From NCBI RefSeq assembly GCF_036884655.1, contig NC_088347.1, positions 19,159,001-19,223,000 of the forward strand: a stretch of 64,000 nucleotides of DNA, written 5' to 3'. The notes below the pieces were generated by a model. It was not told the origin of the DNA and did no database searches. It worked only from the letters and a program-made list of their open reading frames with translations. Positions within the stretch are counted from its first letter, which is position 1; every line of letters begins with the position of its first letter. The translations under genes and the position numbers were made by a program. Below, piece by piece: positions 59,701 to 64,000 of this stretch. This stretch comes from Musa acuminata AAA Group (Eukaryota; Streptophyta; Magnoliopsida; Zingiberales; Musaceae).

Positions 59701-61314
59701 CACAAAATATATCTTTAAATGATGGTAACATATGCATATTATTTGCGCTTCCATTGGCATGCTAAGTGTGCTGTGTGTGTGTGAAACTTGGGCACTACAT
59801 ATACCCTTTCATATGTATAACAAGAATTAGAATTTCTGATGCCACACGTGCTCATCATCCAGTGGAGCACTATTAGGCCCACTGGACAAAGGTGTATCTT
59901 GAGAATGCAATTTGTTCCACAATCTTGTGCTAGTAGGCCAAGGCTACTTTTAGTTCCTTGGAGACCTGATATTATGTTAATCATTTCTTTTTTTTAACTT
60001 AACTGCACTCTTACAGTACATAAAGCAGATGGAGACTGCTACCTGTTGTTGTTGTACAGTTTTTTGGGGTCAATCTTTCCTTTATTTAACTTCTAATGCA
60101 GAATACTTCCTGCATGTACAGGGAACAGACTTCAGGAGTCAGCTTCAAATAGGGAACAATGCATTCTATGGTGGCAATTATATTCAGGTAGGTTATTTTT
60201 GTAGTTTTTGGATTTGGTTTGGTTGATTGCTTAATGAGTTGAGTTCCATAAGTTGTTGTTACTTGGACCTCTCACCTAAAGAATTATAAGATTGTGCAAG
60301 TGACTCCATACTAAATGGAGTTGCCTGTCAACCGAGGTAAGGACAAATGGTGTGTGGAAGACTTGGGCATTATTTATCTCACATCAAGAATATTCATTTT
60401 AGTGCTTAATGTTTTTGCTTAGCACCTTAAATTGTTGGTGTGAGATAGTCCTTTCTCAACTACGAGGATTGATAAAGTAACAGTTAGAATTCTGGTTGAT
60501 ATCTTTGTAAGCCCTCTTTGTTAATGCACTTTTTTTTTCCATTTGAAGTGCTGTTGAAAGGCCTGTGAAATATTAGCAACCTCTGTAAGCAAAAACCTTT
60601 GCATCGTTAGCTATGAATTTTATATAGGTTTAAGGAACCTGAAGGTTCTTTGAAGTTTCTCTATCAGAAAATGTTGCATATGCATGTAACTTTGCATTAT
60701 ATATGAAACAAACCATCAGTATTTGATGTTTCTTACCTCATAAAAATCTGTTACTTCCACATTGTCTCATCCTTGTTCAGTTCTTGGGTAGAACTAGAAA
60801 TAAGATGATCTTTGTTGTTTTCATGATTTTATATAATTTGTAAATACATTTTTCATTCTAAAGATATAATCCATTCTTATCACCGACAAATCAAGTTTCT
60901 AGTCTTGACATATAAACAAATGTGGAGATTATAACACTTGTTTTATGAAATTCTAAATCCGTGGAATTGTTGAGAGCAGATGCACTAACTTGTACAAATT
61001 AAATCTCATTATTTGCCTGCTACTCACATAAGATGTTTATCCGTATTCCTTTTCATTTAGGTGCAACTGTTCAAGCTGAGAGGATCTTAAGGCATAAGTT
61101 TGATTAATACCACATTGGTCCATGAAAAAATAGTTTTCACTCTTCTTAGCATTTAACTTCCAGTTACACTTATTTAGTATTCTCACCAACCCTTTTCTGT
61201 TTATTCTGCAGAGTATTTCACCACATTTATCCTTGGGCACTGAAATATTTTGGCTTGGTCATCAGAGGAAGTCTGGTATTGGTTTTGCTGCTCGGTACAA
61301 TACTGATAATATGG

Positions 61315-61347
<33 letters not shown>

Positions 61348-64000
61348 GACACAAACACACACACCCTCCCAAAAGGTAAATAATTGCAATAAAGGTTTGG
61401 CTTCATCATTTTTGTTAAAAGTGTCTTAGTATCCTTCCATATGAAGGATATATTTCTGTTTATGTCAATTAGTCCTATGTTATTCTTTTGCCAACTTTTT
61501 GGATACTGGCTTTCTGAATGTTCTGGTGCAGAACTTTTGGTGTCAACCATAGTTGTCCTCAATGGCTAGGATCTGGAAGAATTCTGTACCTGCATTAAAG
61601 TTCACCTGCTGTTGGATCTCTGTTGGGTCCTTCATTAACTTGTCTTTGTTTGCATATGCTCACTTCTTTAGAATCTCCTTTTTTAGGATGCCCTATTGAC
61701 TAAATCACAATTGTTTTGGTAGATATGTATGAGATTGGCCATAATGCTGAACAGTGACAGTGACCTAAGGCAATTCCTTCTATTTGTAAAATCAATCTGC
61801 TAGTGCAGTATGCTGTGAAGGTATATTTTAAGTTTTAAAACCTTTAATTGCCCTGCATACCTTCTTGGAAAAATGATAAGTGAGGCACTAGTGCCTGGAG
61901 ATAATGTCATGTAGAAGGCATTAGGCTGGTTATTCTCTTTTCTTTTTTCCCTCAGGGAAGCGGCATGAGATTTTGATAACCAGAATATCTGAAAATAGTA
62001 ATAGCTTTGGTTTCTTTTTTCTTGGCAGCAAAGGGCATAGGATTAGGTTTCTAAAAATCTTAATACTGTAAGTTTCTCCTTTCTTACTTTTACTCTTCTG
62101 ATCTTTTTCGTTTGCGGAAAAATTGTGCCCCTGCTGTTTTCGCTATAGCAACAAGGGAGGTAAATGTTCTCTAAAAGCCAGGGAGGGCCATGGCACCTTG
62201 TGGCCTCAGTACTGCTCACCATGTGTTCTTTCTCAATTTTCTTCTAATTTTCAATCTATTGGCTTTGTCAAAATCCACTTCAGAGCTACATGCTTGGAAG
62301 CCGTTCATTTTAAAATTGCCAATGTGCTTAGCTTTGGTTAGTTGCTGACAGTGTGATGAATAATTTATGCAGGTTGCAACAGGGCAAGTTGCAAGCACTG
62401 GTATAATTGCACTTAGCTATGTGCAGAAAGTATCTGAGAAGGTTAGGAATCTGAAATTTGCAGGAAATTTTTATTCATTCTGTATCTATTTATTTGCTGT
62501 AATAAATCTTACCACTTCTTGCAGGTCTCTCTTGCATCTGATTTCATGTACAATCATTTAACACAAGATGTTACTTCAAGTTTTGGGTATGATTACATCC
62601 TTCGGCAGGTAACTTCCTACCTGCTTCTTTCAATTATCAATGTGGCCATTGGCTTCAATAGCTATTACCTTGCTCTAATTTATGCCCTTTATAATTCTAA
62701 TTGCAGCTATCTGTAATCCTAGAAAAACACTTCTACTTATTGGGGCATTGGATTTCGTGAAATAGGATTTTATGCATCATGATTCCTGCTTTCTTGGTTT
62801 TTGGTTGCATGAAACGATTCAATTAGTAAACTAAAAGAGCACACAAAATAAAGGGAACAAAAAAAAAAGGTAGGAAAAACCTCAAAGGCTATGAAATTGT
62901 CTTAGTAGATCTCTTATTATGAATTTTTATATCTAACTTTTACTGGAAACTTTGGCAGATTCCCATTTTGAGTATATGACACTTTTACTGAGCTGCCCTT
63001 TTGGACTATTATATGCACATACAGACTATTGTGTTTGATTTCATGGAAAATACTGGTGAATGCAAATGTTGTGTATGTGTGCATGCCAGTGTGCATGTCT
63101 GGCATGGGCATGTGCACATAAGCATGTGTGCACGCAATATAGCTTTATGTAACTTTGGCTAAGAGTACATCTATCATAATTTTCTTTTGTTGCATATGTG
63201 ACATTAAATTGATTTTATAAACTAGACATTATAGTATACTCAAATGGTTAAGTTTCTTATATGCAAACAAAAACATACTAACTATACAAACAAAAACTTT
63301 GAAGCATTTTTGGACTATAAAAAAATGAAGTAAATTTTATTATAAATTCATTGTCTAGTCTATCGCATTCGCACATAGAATATCTTGTGTTCATCCAAAG
63401 CTCATTGCTTGATCACTTGTTGGCGCTGAACTACAAGAACAACAATTCGTGATGCTGTCTTTTATAGTTTTTTGGATAAAATAGTTGTATATCGACGATG
63501 TTGCTTCATCTCCAATAGCACTTGAACAACAACCATTCTTTTGTTGTAGAATGAAGATATGATTTCTTCCAATATGTGCTTAGAGTTTATTCTACATAAT
63601 ATTGTGGGTAGATTGCTAGCTATTAATTTATTAATATTTAAAGACCTAACTCATGATATGTTGAGCCTCTGTTCTTCCTTTTGTATAAATAAAATGTTTT
63701 TGCAGTGTCGCTTGAGGGGAAAGATTGATTCCAACGGTGTGTTTGCTGCTTTTCTGGAGGAGCGACTGAATATGGGTGTTAATTTTATTCTTTCCGCAGA
63801 GGTGATTAGAACTTCTGTACTCGATAGTCTCTCAAAGTTTTCAAGCTTTCTCTCTGCCTTAATTAGTCTCTGACAAGGATTGTGGGAGAGGAAATAACTG
63901 ATAGAAGAATTTGCTGTACCATAATTGTTCCTAATCAATCGTTTGCCATGCTGCAGGTTGATCACCGAAAGAAGGATTACAAATTTGGATTTGGCATGAC
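53781..64000 (+). CDS. TOM40: Mitochondrial import receptor subunit TOM40 (eleven exons, 3' end cut by window)
   Basis: The exons are 53781-53970, 55007-55088, 55161-55260, 55354-55449, 55547-55597, 60122-60187, 61212-61313, 62373-62441, 62525-62608, 63706-63801 and 63958 onward. All have GT-AG borders and keep the frame. About 326 codons are present and only a few are missing. TOM40 is the beta-barrel channel of the outer mitochondrial membrane through which nearly all imported precursors pass. The N terminus is Pro/Ser/Ala-rich. Plant TOM40 blocks follow: [107 protein letters not shown] and [13 protein letters not shown]. No stops or frameshifts are seen. Intron 5 (55598-60121) is swollen by repeats. 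Confidence 0.96.
56200..57048. repeat. Degenerate tandem array in TOM40 intron 5, left part
   Basis: About four units of 170-230 bp share CATAAAACATTTCATgATAAACTC, GAGGTAAAATTcTGATTT and ATAACATATACGAGCACTCC. The GAGGTAAAA block recurs at about 56295, 56529, 56699 and 56905. Confidence 0.6.
57049..57677 (+). mobile_element. Solo LTR related to element A, inside the intron 5 repeat array
   Basis: It starts TGTCACGAACGG. Its last 100 bp (CTTTTTATAGGTCCTCCGGGACCCGAG ... CCCTTTGCGGATG) is related to the end of the element A LTRs (for example 7650-7715). It is much more GC-rich than its surroundings. Flanks are TGCAT (57044-57048) and TGCAC (57678-57682), a likely target duplication with one change. 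Confidence 0.6.
57678..57910. repeat. Degenerate tandem array in TOM40 intron 5, right part
   Basis: About six units of 35-40 bp of the form CATAACATATACATGCACTCCTACATTGCA. It continues the array interrupted by the solo LTR. Confidence 0.65.
61318..61350 (+). repeat. (CT)n microsatellite at the start of TOM40 intron 7
   Basis: About 16 CT units follow the donor GTAAAT of exon 7, then a short CA-rich run. Confidence 0.9.

Noticed and set aside
61227..61562. Minus-strand frame of 111 codons over TOM40 exon 7 and intron 7
   Set aside because: It contains an RERERE run from the CT microsatellite and overlaps a real exon antisense.

Overview
The window is plant nuclear DNA, most likely monocot. 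The evidence is two intron-bearing plant housekeeping genes, one nuclear tRNA gene, and a mass of LTR retrotransposons of the plant lineages Tat (Ty3/gypsy), SIRE-like and Angela/Tork-like (Ty1/copia) and probably Tekay/Del (chromovirus). The style of the copia LTRs recalls Zingiberales such as Musa or Ensete, but that is a guess. Only three host genes are well supported: a UBA2-type RNA-binding protein gene on the minus strand (CDS 20161-21531), a nuclear tRNA-Cys(GCA) gene on the minus strand (53352-53423), and TOM40, the mitochondrial import channel, on the plus strand (53781 to beyond 64000, eleven exons, the last cut by the window edge).

Layout. 1-2864: no convincing gene. 2865-7762: a decayed LTR retrotransposon with an almost non-coding interior (LARD-like). 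7763-9817: AT-rich sequence with a ~330-bp tandem duplication. 9823-19294: a complete but inactivated Tat-lineage element with 610-bp LTRs and target duplication AAGCC. It carries two RNase H domains in pol, an antisense accessory gene and a 58-bp tandem array. 19300-21610: the UBA2 gene, whose stop codon abuts a consensus splice donor. 21640-22343 plus 51582-52130: a tandem duplication split by the next element. 22344-51581: a SIRE-like copia element (C) that has received several insertions. 52131-53351: nothing recognised. 53352 onward: tRNA-Cys and TOM40, whose fifth intron is 4.5 kb and full of repeats.

The 22344-51581 block reads as a four-deep nest. Element C (minus) was hit by a probable Tekay-type solo LTR (E, 26041-28627, duplication ATATT). 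It was also hit by an Angela/Tork-like solo LTR in minus orientation (F, 29137-30716 plus 46324-46428). F was hit, inside its own TA microsatellite, by a plus-strand copia of the same LTR family (D, 30717-46323, duplication TGTAT). The gag gene of D was then hit by a younger minus-strand SIRE-like copia (B, 33371-41746, duplication CTATT). None of these elements looks autonomous; the specific breaks are given per entry.

The most unusual signal is in the leader of D (about 32285-32643). Four copies of a 19-nt self-complementary motif are each bracketed by a different but complementary flank, so that each can form a two-storey hairpin with a variable lower stem and a constant upper stem. Further hairpins with GAG/GGAG/AGAG loops lie between and after them. 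This looks like a structured RNA, possibly a packaging or dimerisation region, and it is the best candidate here for something undescribed.
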